Shown one piece after another: positions 23,601 through 32,869 of a stretch of DNA of 64,000 bases. The position numbers and the translations under genes were made by a program. The number at the start of each line of letters is the position of its first letter. Position 1 is the first letter of the stretch. The notes beneath the pieces are model-generated. The model searched no databases, was not told the origin of the DNA, and saw nothing but the letters and a program-made list of their open reading frames with translations. Source of the DNA: Simmondsia chinensis (lineage: Eukaryota > Streptophyta > Magnoliopsida > Caryophyllales > Simmondsiaceae); NCBI GenBank assembly GCA_018398585.1, contig JAGTTD010000015.1, positions 24,509,478 to 24,573,477 on the forward strand. The letters are read 5' to 3'.

Positions 23601-25839
23601 TTTATCTAAAACACATAGGACTATGTCCGAAGATCGTTATGTGACCTTTATTAACCATAATGTCAAGGAAAAGATATGTTTAGTCTTCTTCCCAACATCC
23701 TATCTTGCTACTACTGGATGTACTTGCTATTGAGTTTGTGTTTTCATATTAAAGTTGACCCTATATAAGGGATCTCCCTAGTGGTTACACCTATAGCAAA
23801 ACACATTTAGGTGGATGGTTCTTTTATGCGTTTCTAGGAGCCCCCATCCCCACTTTATCAATAGTAGAGATAAGCTCATTAAATTCACCTATGAGACACC
23901 ACCAACAACAACAATAATAGACACAGTGCCTCAAGGACTCTCGCCTAAGTGGGGTCTAGGGGTGGATGTACACAGCCTTACCCTTGCAGGGTCTACCCTA
24001 CCGAGAGGTTGTTTCCGCGGACCCCCAAACTTATAGGGTTGGGGCGACATGAGGACTTCCCAGGAGGTCACCCATCCTGATACTACTATCGCCCAAGCAC
24101 ACTTAACTTCAAAGTTCTAATAGGATCCAGGGTCTTATTGCCTGGTAAATGAACCCTACATGTATTCTTTAACAACCTAGGTCAAATTCAAAGGTTACAA
24201 TGAGTCCAAGTATAATAATATCCTACTCATCACTAGCAAAATTTCTCATTTGTGATGCATTAAGCCCAATTTATCTTGTAGAGATTGTACGAGTTAGGAG
24301 CCAGAAAGGTGATGGTAACTGGAAGTGGGCCACTTGGGTGCGTCCCAGCTGAGCTAGCCCAGATGGGGAGTGGGGGGCAATGTGCACCTAGACCACAACA
24401 GGCTGCAGCCATTTACGACCCGTTGCTTGTCCAAATGATTCAAGGCCTCAACCAGGAGGTAGGGTCCAATGTGTTTGTAGCTTCAAACACTGGCGAAATG
24501 ATCAATAATTTTATCAGTAATCCTCAAGCTTTTGGTGAGTATCACTTAATATCTTATTTTCTTTTTCGTTTTTCTATATCATCGAGATTAAACTCTAATA
24601 TATTGAATCAAGGCATAGATTATAATGGCTCTCTCAAACAAATAAGCGTTGAGATGCTCGCCTCTATAGTACAACGTAACATTCTCAGTGCCCCAAGGGC
24701 TCCGCCTAAGCAGGGTCTAGGCAGTAGATGTATTCGGCCTTCCTCCTTCAGTGTGAGGCTATTTCTGAGAACCCCCAACCTGAGGGGTGCAACATGAGGG
24801 CTTCCCAGGAGGTCACCCATCTTGGTACTACTCTCACCCAAGCATGCTTAACTTTGAAGTTCTAATGGAATCCGGTGCTTACGTGTTGGTACCCTCTTAG
24901 GTTATAGTACAACGTAAAATAGCCAAACAGTAAAGCATTGATTTCTCGGCAAACTAGAAACAAAAAGAAAACTTCCACGCTGTCGACAAGCATGAAGTTT
25001 GGTTTATTATTATATACAACGGGGCAACCAAATTATAAAATTTTATTCCCTCGACATCTTTTGTTTCCACCTAAAAAAATGCATAGGTGATAAATGATAA
25101 TTCTGACAATATATGCATATACTTTGCTGAAATGCGATGAATTTTCATTGGAGTTCAACCAACTTCTATTGGAAATACAAACTGAAATTATATACAACAC
25201 TAGTTTCACAGTGAAAATTTATTAAATTATAATCAAAATTCATTGGATCTTATATGATGGAATCTATGTTATAATACTAAAACTTTAAAGTCTTAAGTAA
25301 CAAATCCCTCTCTCGGTGATATTAGCAGGCAAACCAAAGTGCATGCAACTTGACTAATTCCCAAGTTTCACACGCCACCCTCTCATAATGAACACAAATT
25401 AAGTGAATGGTGCCAAAACAATTGATAGCATGCAGTGACATGATTGAACTGTAAACTTAATGTTTCATAAGGCATTAGGTCCTCTTACCGAAAACTTATA
25501 TAGCCACTTTGTATGATAGCAAATGAAAAATAGTGAAAACTTATATACTTCATTTTGTTCCTAAATCTAAAGATCACTTTTTCCCTTTTTCATTTGTATG
25601 CCCCAGGTTTCGTAACATCAAAGGTAGCATGCTGCGGACAAGGCCCTAACAACGGACTAGGGCTATGCACCGTGGCATCAAATTTGTGCCCAAACCGAGC
25701 GATTTATGCATTTTGGGATCCCTTCCATCCAACAGAGAAGGCAAACCGACTCATAGTCCAGCAGATGATGAGGGGCACCACTAAGTATATGAACCCCATG
25801 AACCTCAGCTCCATCTTGGCTTCGGATTCTAGGACCTAA
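6046..25839 (+). CDS. GDSL esterase/lipase (LTL1/At5g33370-like), five exons
   Basis: Exons 6046-6286, 6711-6838, 7784-8023, 24282-24534 and 25607-25839 join into an uninterrupted 364-residue frame with GT-AG introns. Residues 1-27 form a hydrophobic secretion signal ending near SARA. Family blocks follow: [11 protein letters not shown] with nucleophile Ser36; GANFASAG (Gly105); [12 protein letters not shown] (Asn168); and [12 protein letters not shown] with Asp325 and His328. All four catalytic or oxyanion positions are present. SGNH-family plant GDSL enzymes are secreted ester hydrolases acting on lipids or cell-wall and cutin esters; the substrate here is unknown. The overall match to the LTL1/At5g33370 group is recalled from family knowledge, not searched. 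Length and five-exon layout fit the family. What is odd is intron 3 (8024-24281, 16.3 kb), filled with nested transposons, although the coding sequence shows no decay. Confidence 0.93.
6536..6586 (-). repeat. Au-type SINE tail fragment in intron 1
   Basis: Antisense fragment with CCCAGTGCC, CTCCCGCCTAAGCAGGGTC, matching only the last 50 bases of the SINE tail seen elsewhere in the window. It lies in the 424-bp first intron of the GDSL gene. Confidence 0.65.
8204..8320. repeat. compound microsatellite (CA)n(TA)n(GA)n
   Basis: Successive CA, TA and GA dinucleotide tracts about 180 bases into intron 3 of the GDSL gene. Reading frames predicted across it are translations of the repeat, not genes. 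Confidence 0.9.
9140..9699. mobile_element. PIF/Harbinger-like MITE, 560 bp
   Basis: Terminal inverted repeats GGTTGCGTTTGGTTCAGCTT and (reverse complement of the right end) GAGTGCGTATAGTTCATCTT, flanked on both sides by TAA (9137-9139, 9700-9702). It has no coding capacity and lies in GDSL intron 3. Confidence 0.75.
10084..10454. repeat. long fold-back element, GTTATTTAYG family
   Basis: The left arm begins GTTATTTATGCCAAATATCC and the right arm ends as its inverse (TTTGTCGTAAATAAC). The arms contain complementary motifs such as TCAATTTGGACC and GGACTAAATTGACA. A second family member lies at 41641-42018 beside a pantothenate synthetase exon. Non-coding. Confidence 0.6.
10645..11452. mobile_element. 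non-autonomous hAT element
   Basis: Terminal inverted repeats CAGTGGCGGA and CAGTAGCGGA (right, reverse complement) with 8-bp target copies CCTGTGTT (10637-10644) and CCTATGTT (11453-11460), diagnostic of hAT. It has no transposase frame. It includes a tRNA box-B-like stretch (GCGAGTTCGAACTC near 10825) and hosts a SINE at 10893-11069. Confidence 0.8.
10893..11069 (+). mobile_element. 5'-truncated 5S-headed Au SINE with perfect target duplication
   Basis: Starts inside the 5S-like head at GCTTGGGCGAGAGTAGTACC, continues through GGTGACCTCCTGGGAAG, then the tail GGCTGCGTACATC ... GGCACTGGG. A perfect 19-bp duplication TTAAATCCTTGTTATGGGT lies at 10874-10892 and 11070-11088. The intact duplication shows that the truncation happened during insertion and not afterwards. 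Confidence 0.88.
12942..13076 (+). mobile_element. Au-type SINE without 5S head
   Basis: A 135-bp body (GGTTGGGAGTCC ... AAGACTGCGTACATC ... GGGCACTGGGTATG) ending in (TTG)n. Target duplications GTACTCTTTCCTTGGAAAA (12923-12941) and GTACTCTTTCCCTGGAAAA (13077-13095) have one mismatch in 19. Confidence 0.88.
13291..13370. repeat. exact 40-bp tandem duplication
   Basis: The 40 bases 13291-13330 are repeated identically at 13331-13370 (unit starts TTAGTGTGGTTGTGAAATTA). The unit includes the AGATACCTTGAGGT motif shared with the TAGGTACC fold-back family. Identity suggests a recent event. Confidence 0.9.
14164..16500 (-). pseudogene. Copia pol remnants
   Basis: In order on the minus strand: aspartic protease with MDSGCSYH (16500-16267); gag-pre-integrase [14 protein letters not shown] and [11 protein letters not shown], then the integrase start IHSDLWG (16218-15739); reverse transcriptase N-terminal half with [10 protein letters not shown] and [15 protein letters not shown] (15650-15339); reverse transcriptase YVDDM box (15296-14943); RNase H with [16 protein letters not shown] (14936-14523); and a C-terminal [15 protein letters not shown] (14358-14164). 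Stops or frameshifts separate the blocks. Confidence 0.85.
16525..17367 (-). pseudogene. Copia gag, with an in-frame amber codon
   Basis: Starts with ATG at 17367-17365 ([20 protein letters not shown]). It reads 64 codons to a TAG at 17175-17173, then continues in the same frame for about 215 residues through the UBN2-type gag region to a zinc knuckle [14 protein letters not shown]. Apart from the TAG the frame is clean. The copy at 35148 has a stop at the same codon. Product if read through: capsid/nucleocapsid polyprotein. Confidence 0.8.
18579..22669 (-). mobile_element. Copia retrotransposon with 140-bp LTRs and exact target duplication
   Basis: LTRs 18579-18718 and 22530-22669 are each 140 bp, starting TGTTAGACTATAT and ending CTTTCA on the minus strand. 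The primer-binding site TGGTATTAGAG lies at 22529-22519. Target copies ACTTG lie at 18574-18578 and 22670-22674. It belongs to a lineage distinct from the other Copia copies here. Gag is almost absent: only a short leader frame (22265-22080) precedes protease. It sits in the old LINE inside GDSL intron 3. Confidence 0.92.
18740..21880 (-). pseudogene. Copia pol remnants (140-bp-LTR element)
   Basis: Protease-like segment with [12 protein letters not shown] (21880-21491; the catalytic Asp-Ser/Thr-Gly reads DNG). Integrase at 21395-20481 has [36 protein letters not shown] and [13 protein letters not shown]. Reverse transcriptase at 20418-20053 and 19966-19316 has [20 protein letters not shown] and [10 protein letters not shown]. 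RNase H remnants lie at 19273-18740. Frameshifts lie between blocks and the protease Ser/Thr is changed, so it is non-functional. Confidence 0.85.
23902..24140 (-). mobile_element. 5S-headed Au SINE, antisense
   Basis: Reading the minus strand: 5S-like GGATCCTATTAGAACTTTGA, GTGTGCTTGGGCGATAGTAG and GGTGACCTCCTGGGAAGTCC, then the Au tail with GGCTGTGTACATCC, ending in (TTG)n at 23902. It lies about 140 bp upstream of GDSL exon 4. No clear target duplication. Confidence 0.8.
24680..24902 (-). mobile_element. 5S-headed Au SINE in GDSL intron 4
   Basis: A 223-bp antisense unit flanked by the perfect 15-bp duplication TATAGTACAACGTAA (24665-24679 and 24903-24917). On the minus strand its first 20 or so bases (ACCTAAGAGGGTACCAACAC) precede about 100 bases of 5S-like sequence (CACCGGATTCCATTAGAAC ... 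GGTGACCTCCTGGGAAG), then the tail. This is the cleanest full-length composite in the window. Confidence 0.93.
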
Positions 25840-25981
25840 GAGTCGATAACAAGTATAAACTTGTCCATGTTACGTCTATCTATATATATATGAATAGTAG
25901 GCCATAAAGGGTGATATGGGTATTATTTATTACCCCTCCGTTTAATTGTAATATTGCACCATCTATATATATATAGACCAA

Positions 25982-26311
25982 TTAACTTAAGTGCATTCGA
26001 AACATAAGAGAAGAAAAATCATAGCTTATATGGAATGGTGAAGTATGTTGATATGTCTTGGTGTTTCTCACTGCTCTAAAGTCGTTTATAAGGCACCGAA
26101 TTGGTACAACGAAACTTTGAGTATTCCAAATCCCCACGGGTAACATGAAGTCCACTACTATAGTATACTCTAAAGTAGTGAATTGGAATACGTCTTTATA
26201 TTGCTCAATAATCCAAAATCTAAAATTAGAACAACTAGCACCACTTCTGGTCAAATTCATGCGGTGATGAAATACATAGAAGTAATCAACATTGATATCC
26301 CATAAAGACAT
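25982..26311 (-). other. unidentified 109-codon open frame
   Basis: A clean minus-strand frame 143 bases past the GDSL stop. The product has no signal peptide or membrane segment. A vague resemblance to the C-terminal interaction region of plant F-box proteins (FRFWIIEQYKDVF) is too weak to name it. It may be a gene relic or chance. Confidence 0.2.
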
Positions 26312-26339
26312 AGTCTAATGATGGAGAACTCTAAGGGGC

Positions 26340-27640
26340 TAGAAAAGCCAGTAGAGATTAATCCCCTCCGTGAACAATTGTTGCACTTTTTAAAATTTTT
26401 TTAAAAAAATCAATATTGATACTTAATTCCCCCTACAGGTAATTGATTTTTAGCCCTCTAATCTTTTTTTTTTATTATAATTGGAATTAGCCCTCTAATA
26501 TTTTTTTTTAAATTGGAATTAGCCCTCTAATCTAATGATTACTATTAGTTACACAATAATAAATAAATCAAAATAAATGTACCAAGTCATAAAATTTCTA
26601 TGTGGGACAGGCTTCCCACTCTAAAATTAAAATACATCTAACTTTCTCCCATATGATTCAATTTTTGGGTTTGAAATATATATAGTAAAAAAAATCACAC
26701 AAGATGATACAAATGATTTTTGAACTTGAGTTAATACCCAGTAACTATGCATGTCTCACAACATTATAAGGCGAATTAAGCCTTGACCACGAAAGGTTAT
26801 TACAATGGCAAATACACCTACTTGTAATTTCATTATTGAGACATATAATGTGAATAGGACTCATAGAGCTCCATTAAAAGAACTCGGAACCTAGGTTCTC
26901 ATAAATGCTCTAGAGAATTAGGTATGTGCACTAGATAGAGGATGATTAACGCACCCACATTTCCCTTGATTGATCCATTAAGTGTACTGCCTCATGCTAC
27001 CATAATACTCTATAGACCCATTCAGAGTATTAAGTTCAAGCTAAACATCATGACAACAACAAAAATACATATAGTATCTTTTGCTCAAAATGGGTCCCGT
27101 AGTCAACGAAAATTCGCCAACTTTTGACTTCATTAGAACATTGAACTCCAAAATTACTCCAAGTTCGGTATTTGTGAAGACTGGATCACACCCACGAGCT
27201 TAAAATTATTAATTCCAACCATTGTATAAAATACATGCCTTCTGAAAAGGGCTTCAGTTATAAGCCCCGTTCACATAAAGTCACTTTTTTAAAAAGGCCT
27301 TTAGTTAGAGGACGTGCCAAGTTTTTCTCATCACGTATGTCTCACGACACCGCGTCAAATATGTCTTCACTAACCAAACACATAAGGTGTTCAATGCCAC
27401 ACATCATCCTGCACGAACTATGGGTAAGATTATGAGCAGCAAGCTCAACCTTCACAAATGTTGTTTTAACATTGAAATAAAATGGACCGGTTACTCAATA
27501 TCATTTGATACTTTGCGCAAATTAATGTTGCTCCAACAATCATGCATAAGCTAGCATGTCTCTTAACCCGCCAATTTCATAGTTTGCCAACATAACAACA
27601 ATTAGCACGACATAATATTGCCGCCCTCCCTCATCTCAGC
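26340..27640. other. gene-free stretch, possible old LTR-element debris
   Basis: No coding domain recognised. Text between about 26800 and 27600 is unlike the AT-rich flanks and looks like non-coding retroelement sequence, but I saw no termini, primer site or target duplication. Confidence 0.3.
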
Positions 27641-27647
27641 CTTGTCC

Positions 27648-28150
27648 GCCCAATGGATAAAAAGGCGCAAGGCACACTGAGGCGATAGTGGGTCCTAGGC
27701 GCAAGGCGAAGGCGCGCGCCTTAGCGAAGTGAGGAGCACAATTTGTTAATTTGCATTCATATTCTATATTTATAAAATATTTTATGAACATAAGCTAAAA
27801 AATTAATTTATTATGTAATATAACAGCTCTAATTAAAAACCTATATAGTACTTAAGAAAAATATCGCTAAAAGATATTAATATTCATCAAAAGGCGTTGT
27901 ATTATATATATCAACATAAGCTTTTTTACAAAAATTGTAAATATATCAACATAAGTTTTTTTACAAAAATTATGCAACACAATAAAAACACACATAATAT
28001 AATAATACGTTAAATTTAAGGCAAAATATACCCAAAAAAAAAAGGCGCGCTCGCTTCGTGCGCCTTAGTGTGCCTTGGCGCGCCTCACTAAAGTCGCCTC
28101 GCCTGAGGCTTGTGAGGCGATGGAGGTGCGCCTCAACGCCTTTATACACT
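27648..28150. repeat. AGGCG-rich fold-back repeat, copy 1
   Basis: The left arm (ACTGAGGCGATAGTGGGTCC ... CGCCTTAGCGAAGTGAGG) and right arm (GCGCCTCACT ... CGCCTGAGGCTTGTGAGGCG) are GC-rich and partly inverse, around an AT-rich core. The left arm and core recur at 61766-62085 in an Alba-gene intron (ACTGAGGCGATAGAAGGTCC). Non-coding. Confidence 0.6.
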
Positions 28151-29200
28151 GTGTCCGCCACCGACGTTTCTGCGCCAAGCCCCACCTTCCCCGCTGGAAT
28201 CTTCTCTACTTCATTCACCTTTACCTTCGTCACCGCTAATGTTGTGTTCTTCTTCGGATCTCTCCTCAATATCTGAAGCTTTTTCTCCAATATAAAATAA
28301 AAGTAGTAGAGCGTGTAAAATATTAGGGACCCTAAATATTACCCCTCTGACGCAAGCTCACTCTCCCCTAAAACCCTTCAACTTCCGGCCCTGCCTCCGC
28401 CACGCGTGGCGGCCCGTCCGCTACCTCTGGCTGTCGCGCCCGTTGACCCAGCGTTGCATGGTGGCCCTCTACCCAGGTCTCCCCTCAATTTTGATATTCT
28501 CCCCTAACCTCCGCATGGCGGACACCACCGCACTGTACCCTCACCGTCCTTACCTCCATTCTCCGGCCACTTGATACGATTATTATCAAGGGTCACGCTC
28601 GAATTAGTCTCGAGCCTTCCCCACTGCCTCGTCAACACGCCACATCACCAATGCCACATCAATAGTGCCACATCACCAACCTAAACCCTAATTAGTTAGT
28701 ATGAATAGGGGTCATTAGTATTATGAATAATATGTTGAGTATTGTGATGTGTTTAGCTCTATCTCTCCCCCCAATCCTCTTCTATGTAATTCTCCATTTT
28801 CTTCTAGCAATATAATACTATTCTTACGTTTTTTATATTGGGATACCCTGATCCAATTATATATCGTAACACCACCCAATGACAAATTCCTTCCAAAGCT
28901 GATTCGTTGCCGTGTTGAACCACTAGAGCTTGAGCCCACCTCAGTTGCCACGCGACCGTCCATTTCCCACCGCTTTCATCTTCGGTCTTGTCATGGAGCA
29001 AAGGGATAACCTCAGGTCTCACTCCACTATTAAATCTTTTTTTATGTTTTTGTGGATGGTTTATCTGATTTTATTTGTAACTGGTGGTTTATATGAAAGA
29101 AAAAGAACTAAGAATGGAGATGCTCCTCCTGTCTCATCTCTTCCAACAACTGAGCCGACAATTAGGAGTAATTTTGTGGATAAAAAGGTCATTTGCTTAG
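28151..29200. other. gene-free stretch, possible LTR-like leader
   Basis: No gene supported. The part 28570-28870 has an LTR-like look: a pyrimidine-rich run (CTCTATCTCTCCCCCC), then an AATATAATACTATTC block and GGATACCCTGATCC. No paired LTR was found in the window. Confidence 0.25.
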
Positions 29201-30945
29201 GTTATTCGTGAGAAGGACTGTACTCGCCAAGTGGATTCAATAACTCTTGACTCACCGGTGAATGTTACTCAGCAACCTTCCCAAGGCCCTTATGTGGGGG
29301 AAGAGTGTTTGCATCCTATAAGATCTTCTAAAAGGTCTGTTATTGGTGAGGTTTTTGAAGATAATTTGGAGTGGCTAGAGAGAAGTTTATTAGCTGTAAC
29401 AAATGAGCTTTGTTCTATGAAAGAATTGAAGCAAGCCCTAAGTTCTACAGGCGTTGCATTTGCAGAGGTTAAAGTTTTCAATTGCAGGACTTTTTTTTTA
29501 TTACATGTGCCTCTACACAAAAGTGTAATGATTTCTTGGATAATGGATTTACCTTATCAAGGAGTTTTTTCAAGTCCGTTAGACGTTGGTCCCCTTCTGA
29601 GTCATTGCCTAGGAAAAGGAAAACTGGGATTAGTTGCCATAGTGTTCCTCCAAGCGCTTGGTCCCTTTCAAACTTTCGCAAAAATGCTGAGTTTTGGGGT
29701 GGCATGGTTAAAGTCAATGTTGGGTCCTTGTCGATGAACTTTCTAGGTAGGGCAAATGTTTTAGTGGAAATGGAAGCACCTTCTCCTATTCAAGAGATCA
29801 TATCTTTCGGGATCGGTGGTATTAATCACTTTCTATTAGTCAAGGAAGAAGTTATGGATAAGCTTGCCCTGCAACTTGTTCTTAACGACATGGAGGATTT
29901 AGTGGGCCATATTTTTCGGATTTTTGTGGATGGGGTTATTAGACATCTTGCGATGGCTACTGTTGAGCAAGGGAGCCAAACTGTGGAGGAACGACCGCAA
30001 GATAATGTAGATCAAAGTTTCACCTCCCCCCAGCGCCCCCCCCAGTCGTGGCATGTTGCCGAGGGTGAGGAGTACAACGTTGATATCATGGGGGACAGTT
30101 TGGCAACTCCTTCTCTTCCTATTGATTAGGTTATGGAATGACAAACTTCGAGCCGACATCAACCCTGCCCTCCTTTGGGCATGGACCATTGCAGTCATCT
30201 TAATGACAGTGTGGATTCTGAACCCCCTTTCCCCCTAAGTTTTGGTCCTAATGCAGCTTTTGCTAGTCCTGACAACAATGACTCCTCTTGTCAAATAAGT
30301 GGTAAGGATATGGCCAAGCAAGTCAAGGTCGGTAGGAGTTCTAAATGTGGAAAGAAAATGAAGAATCAAGATATTTTTTGGGCGGTTTAAATTTGTCAAC
30401 CTGTAGTTAAATACTACGAAGAATTGAAGAACAAGGAGAAAGTATGACAAGAAAACCAAACACTTGCCCCCAAAGTTCTTTAGTGACTTGAATTCTGAGG
30501 AGGATGTGTAGATTGATCCAAGTTGCATATTGTTGTATGATTTTAGCTGCTTGGTTTGTGCCAGCTCAGAAGTTTTCTTTCTAGTTTCATTGCAGTCTGT
30601 CAGAGTTTGATTGTTGTCTTGCTTCTGGGCGTTCGTCTTGGGTGTCTTCAATGGTGGATCACTATTGGTGTTCTCGAGTTGCTTGTGAGTGGTTGTTTTT
30701 ACTTTTGCGCCCGATGCTGGGGGTACGAGGTTGTTTTTCTTTTGATGTTTTATTATTTTCCTTCGTCGTGGTTTTTTTTTTTTTGGATGTTTTGAGTATG
30801 GTTCTGAGGATTGGGCTTCTCTTTCTTGTTTTTGCAAATTTTCGTGTCATTTTTCTTTTTTCTTACACTTTGTGTGTGCTTTTCAGGTCTTTTGTTTGAA
30901 GCGCCAGCTTTTGTTCTCGAGTTTATCCTTGCTAATTATTGAAAA
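29200..30945 (+). mobile_element. LINE fragment with ORF1 and T-rich 3' end
   Basis: Plus-strand frames around 29231-30130 resemble the plant L1 ORF1 domain that precedes the zinc knuckle (EFWGGMVKVNVGSLSMNF, then ANVLVEMEAPSP), broken by a frameshift near 29480-29740. After 30540 comes a T-rich 3'-UTR-like sequence ending in an A-rich run near 30940. Endonuclease and reverse transcriptase are missing, so this is an internally deleted copy. Boundaries uncertain. Confidence 0.5.
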
Positions 30946-31149
30946 AAACAATAATAATGGAGCATAAATCGTGTCAAATAAGTTCAATTACAACGTCACG
31001 ACTCCTCCTTAAGTACACACATTGTACTTACATGCTTAGTTGGCAAATAGTTACCTTCATCTGTCATCATGTTTCATTTACCACCACAATGGTGAAGATA
31101 TTATCACTCCAACTTAACAAGACTAAAATTCGTTGGTTCATAAAATGAT

Positions 31150-31270
31150 ATAAATATTGTTCCGTCTTTACTTTTCAGGGTTCAGTGTCCTTCGAAAACA
31201 GCCTCCTTATAAGATAGTACTTGTAAAGGTAAGGCTGTGTGCATGTCACCCTCCCTGAACCCTGCCTTAG
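31150..31270 (+). repeat. degraded Au-type SINE, AT-rich head
   Basis: TATAAATATTGTTCCGTC, then TTTTCAGGGTTCAGTGTCC and AAGGCTGTGTGCATGTCACC. The head matches those at 31968 and 41235, not the 5S head. The tail is truncated. Confidence 0.7.
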
Positions 31271-31736
31271 ATATAAAATAATATCTGCTCAATAACAACT
31301 CCACGATAATAGATTCACACGAACTCGCGACAACTAGGAAGTATCGCTAGATCCATAACAATCAAAGGGATTTGGGTCATTTTGATAACATAACCCATTT
31401 TGACTCACTCGACATTACACTCATAATTCGCTAGCTCATGCCCAGACTCACATACATGTTTGTGTAGGTCCAACTCTAGAAATAGAGTGCAACTAGAAAA
31501 CGCACGCGTACCTAACGTTAGCTTTTTGCATTTGCTTCATGTTTACTTTTATTTTATCATAAAAATTAGGGAACAATGCCCTTATCACAACATGCGTTCT
31601 AGCGACAATGTTTATCAAATTAATAGTTAACTCCAGCATCATCAAATAAGCATCTAATTAACATCAAGCAATACTACTAAGACTCAAAAGTGGGCATATA
31701 TATATATATATATATGTATATATATTATAAAATACA

Positions 31737-31916
31737 CAACTCTTATAAGAGGATGAGAAGGAGATAGTGAATTATGTGCCACACATTTGGTTGCTAACAT
31801 CAGCTTCCTTCCACTTAACATCACCCATTGCCCACATTTTAATCAGATGTGTAGGCAATAATTCACCCTCTCATCTCTCATCATCTCATAAAAGTTATCT
31901 CCGTTTATAAGAGTAA
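31737..31916. mobile_element. short fold-back MITE
   Basis: The left arm ACTCTTATAAGAGGATGAGA and right arm (reverse complement ACTCTTATAAACGGAGATAA) are inverse, with further inverse matches inside (GTGAATTATGTGCC against GTGAATTATTGCC). About 180 bp, non-coding. Related to the larger element at 32163-32735. Confidence 0.6.
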
Positions 31917-31967
31917 CCCTTTCCCCTACTTGACTTGACTAGACTTGATTTTGACTCAACCTAACTT

Positions 31968-32127
31968 TATAAATGTTGATCCATTCTGCTTTCTAGGATT
32001 AGGGGCCCTTCAAATACAACCTCTTTTCAGGATTGCACCCTATAGGGATAAGATTGCGAACATTTAGCCCCCCTCCTTCCCAGACCCTACCTCGGTGGGA
32101 GCCTCTCAAGCACTGGGTTGTTGTTGT

Positions 32128-32135
<8 letters not shown>
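31968..32135 (+). mobile_element. Au-type SINE, AT-rich head
   Basis: TATAAATGTTGATCCATTC head, GGATTAGGGGCCC, AAGATTGCGAACATTTAGCC, CCTCGGTGGGAGCC and CACTGGGTTGTTGTTGTT. A (TG)n tract follows directly (32137-32160). Confidence 0.8.
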
Positions 32136-32162
<27 letters not shown>

Positions 32163-32446
32163 CGTTTTTATGAGAAGATGAGAGAGGTAAATCCTAGCCC
32201 TTTATTATAATAGACAACCAAGATTTGTTGGGCACACAATTTCCCTCCCATGCCAGTTCTTGCTCTCTCTCCCCCGTATCTCCTCCCACACCAAGTCATC
32301 AGCCACTGCCCCGCCGTCCCACCGTTCCGCTGCCGCCTTCTTGCTCGCTCTCCCAACAGCCCCTTGCCCATATATCCCTTTTTGTCTCTCTCTCACCCCC
32401 TCCCCTACCAAGTCACCGATAACAGCACCACCGCCTTGCTGCCACC

Positions 32447-32482
<36 letters not shown>

Positions 32483-32735
32483 ACACCACGTCACCAGCAA
32501 ACCCCATCAGTGTGTGAGAGAGAGGGGGAGAGAGAGAGAGAAGGCAGTGGGACGACGGGGCCGTGGCCGGTGACTTGGTTGGGGAGGGGGTATGAGGTAG
32601 AGAGAGAAAGAAGGGGTATGATAGGGAAATTGTTCTTTTTTTTTAAATGACCAACAAATCTTGACCGTCTATTACAATGGAGAGGTAAGATTCACCCTTC
32701 TTACCCTTTCATAAGAACGCTACCTTATATATATA
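32163..32735. mobile_element. fold-back MITE with an internal poly(C) run
   Basis: The left arm (TTTTATGAGAAGATGAGAGA ... GACAACCAAGATTTGTTGG) is the inverse of the right arm (CCAACAAATCTTGACCGTC ... ACCCTTTCATAAGAACG). Inner arms match too (TCCCACTGCC-like against GGCAGTGGGA). An uninterrupted C run of about 30 lies at 32449-32479. The frames here are low-complexity, not genes. Confidence 0.65.
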
Positions 32736-32774
32736 CTATATATATGTATGTATGTATGTATATATGTATGTATG

Positions 32775-32829
<55 letters not shown>

Positions 32830-32831
32830 GT
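32736..32831. repeat. compound microsatellite (TATG)n(GA)n(G)n
   Basis: TATG/TA repeats, then about 17 GA units, then a run of 11-12 G. Adjacent to the fold-back element on its left. Confidence 0.9.
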
Positions 32832-32869
32832 AAGGAGAACACTAGGCGAGCTAGCAATAAATAGCCCGT

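Larger units (their letters stand above)
11625..23790 (-). mobile_element. old antisense L1-type LINE, dispersed by later insertions
   Basis: Minus-strand pieces of one ORF2 can be read in order. Reverse transcriptase at about 23040-22780 shows degraded motifs like [21 protein letters not shown] and [13 protein letters not shown]-type region lies near 18150, and a segment reading [13 protein letters not shown] spans the MITE junction (about 12760). Ribonuclease H remnants lie at 12420-12160 ([14 protein letters not shown]). A short A-run 3' end lies near 11625-11640. Stops are frequent throughout. Two later elements split it: the MITE at 12902-18116 and the Copia at 18579-22669. The 5' limit is uncertain. 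Confidence 0.65.

Noticed and set aside
29480..30130. A 215-codon host gene
   Set aside because: Its content resembles LINE ORF1, it overlaps another broken frame of the same domain, and it is followed by a LINE-like 3' end.
32205..32573. Proline-rich or glycine-rich protein gene
   Set aside because: The frames run through a poly(C) tract in a fold-back element; all three frames are open because of low complexity.
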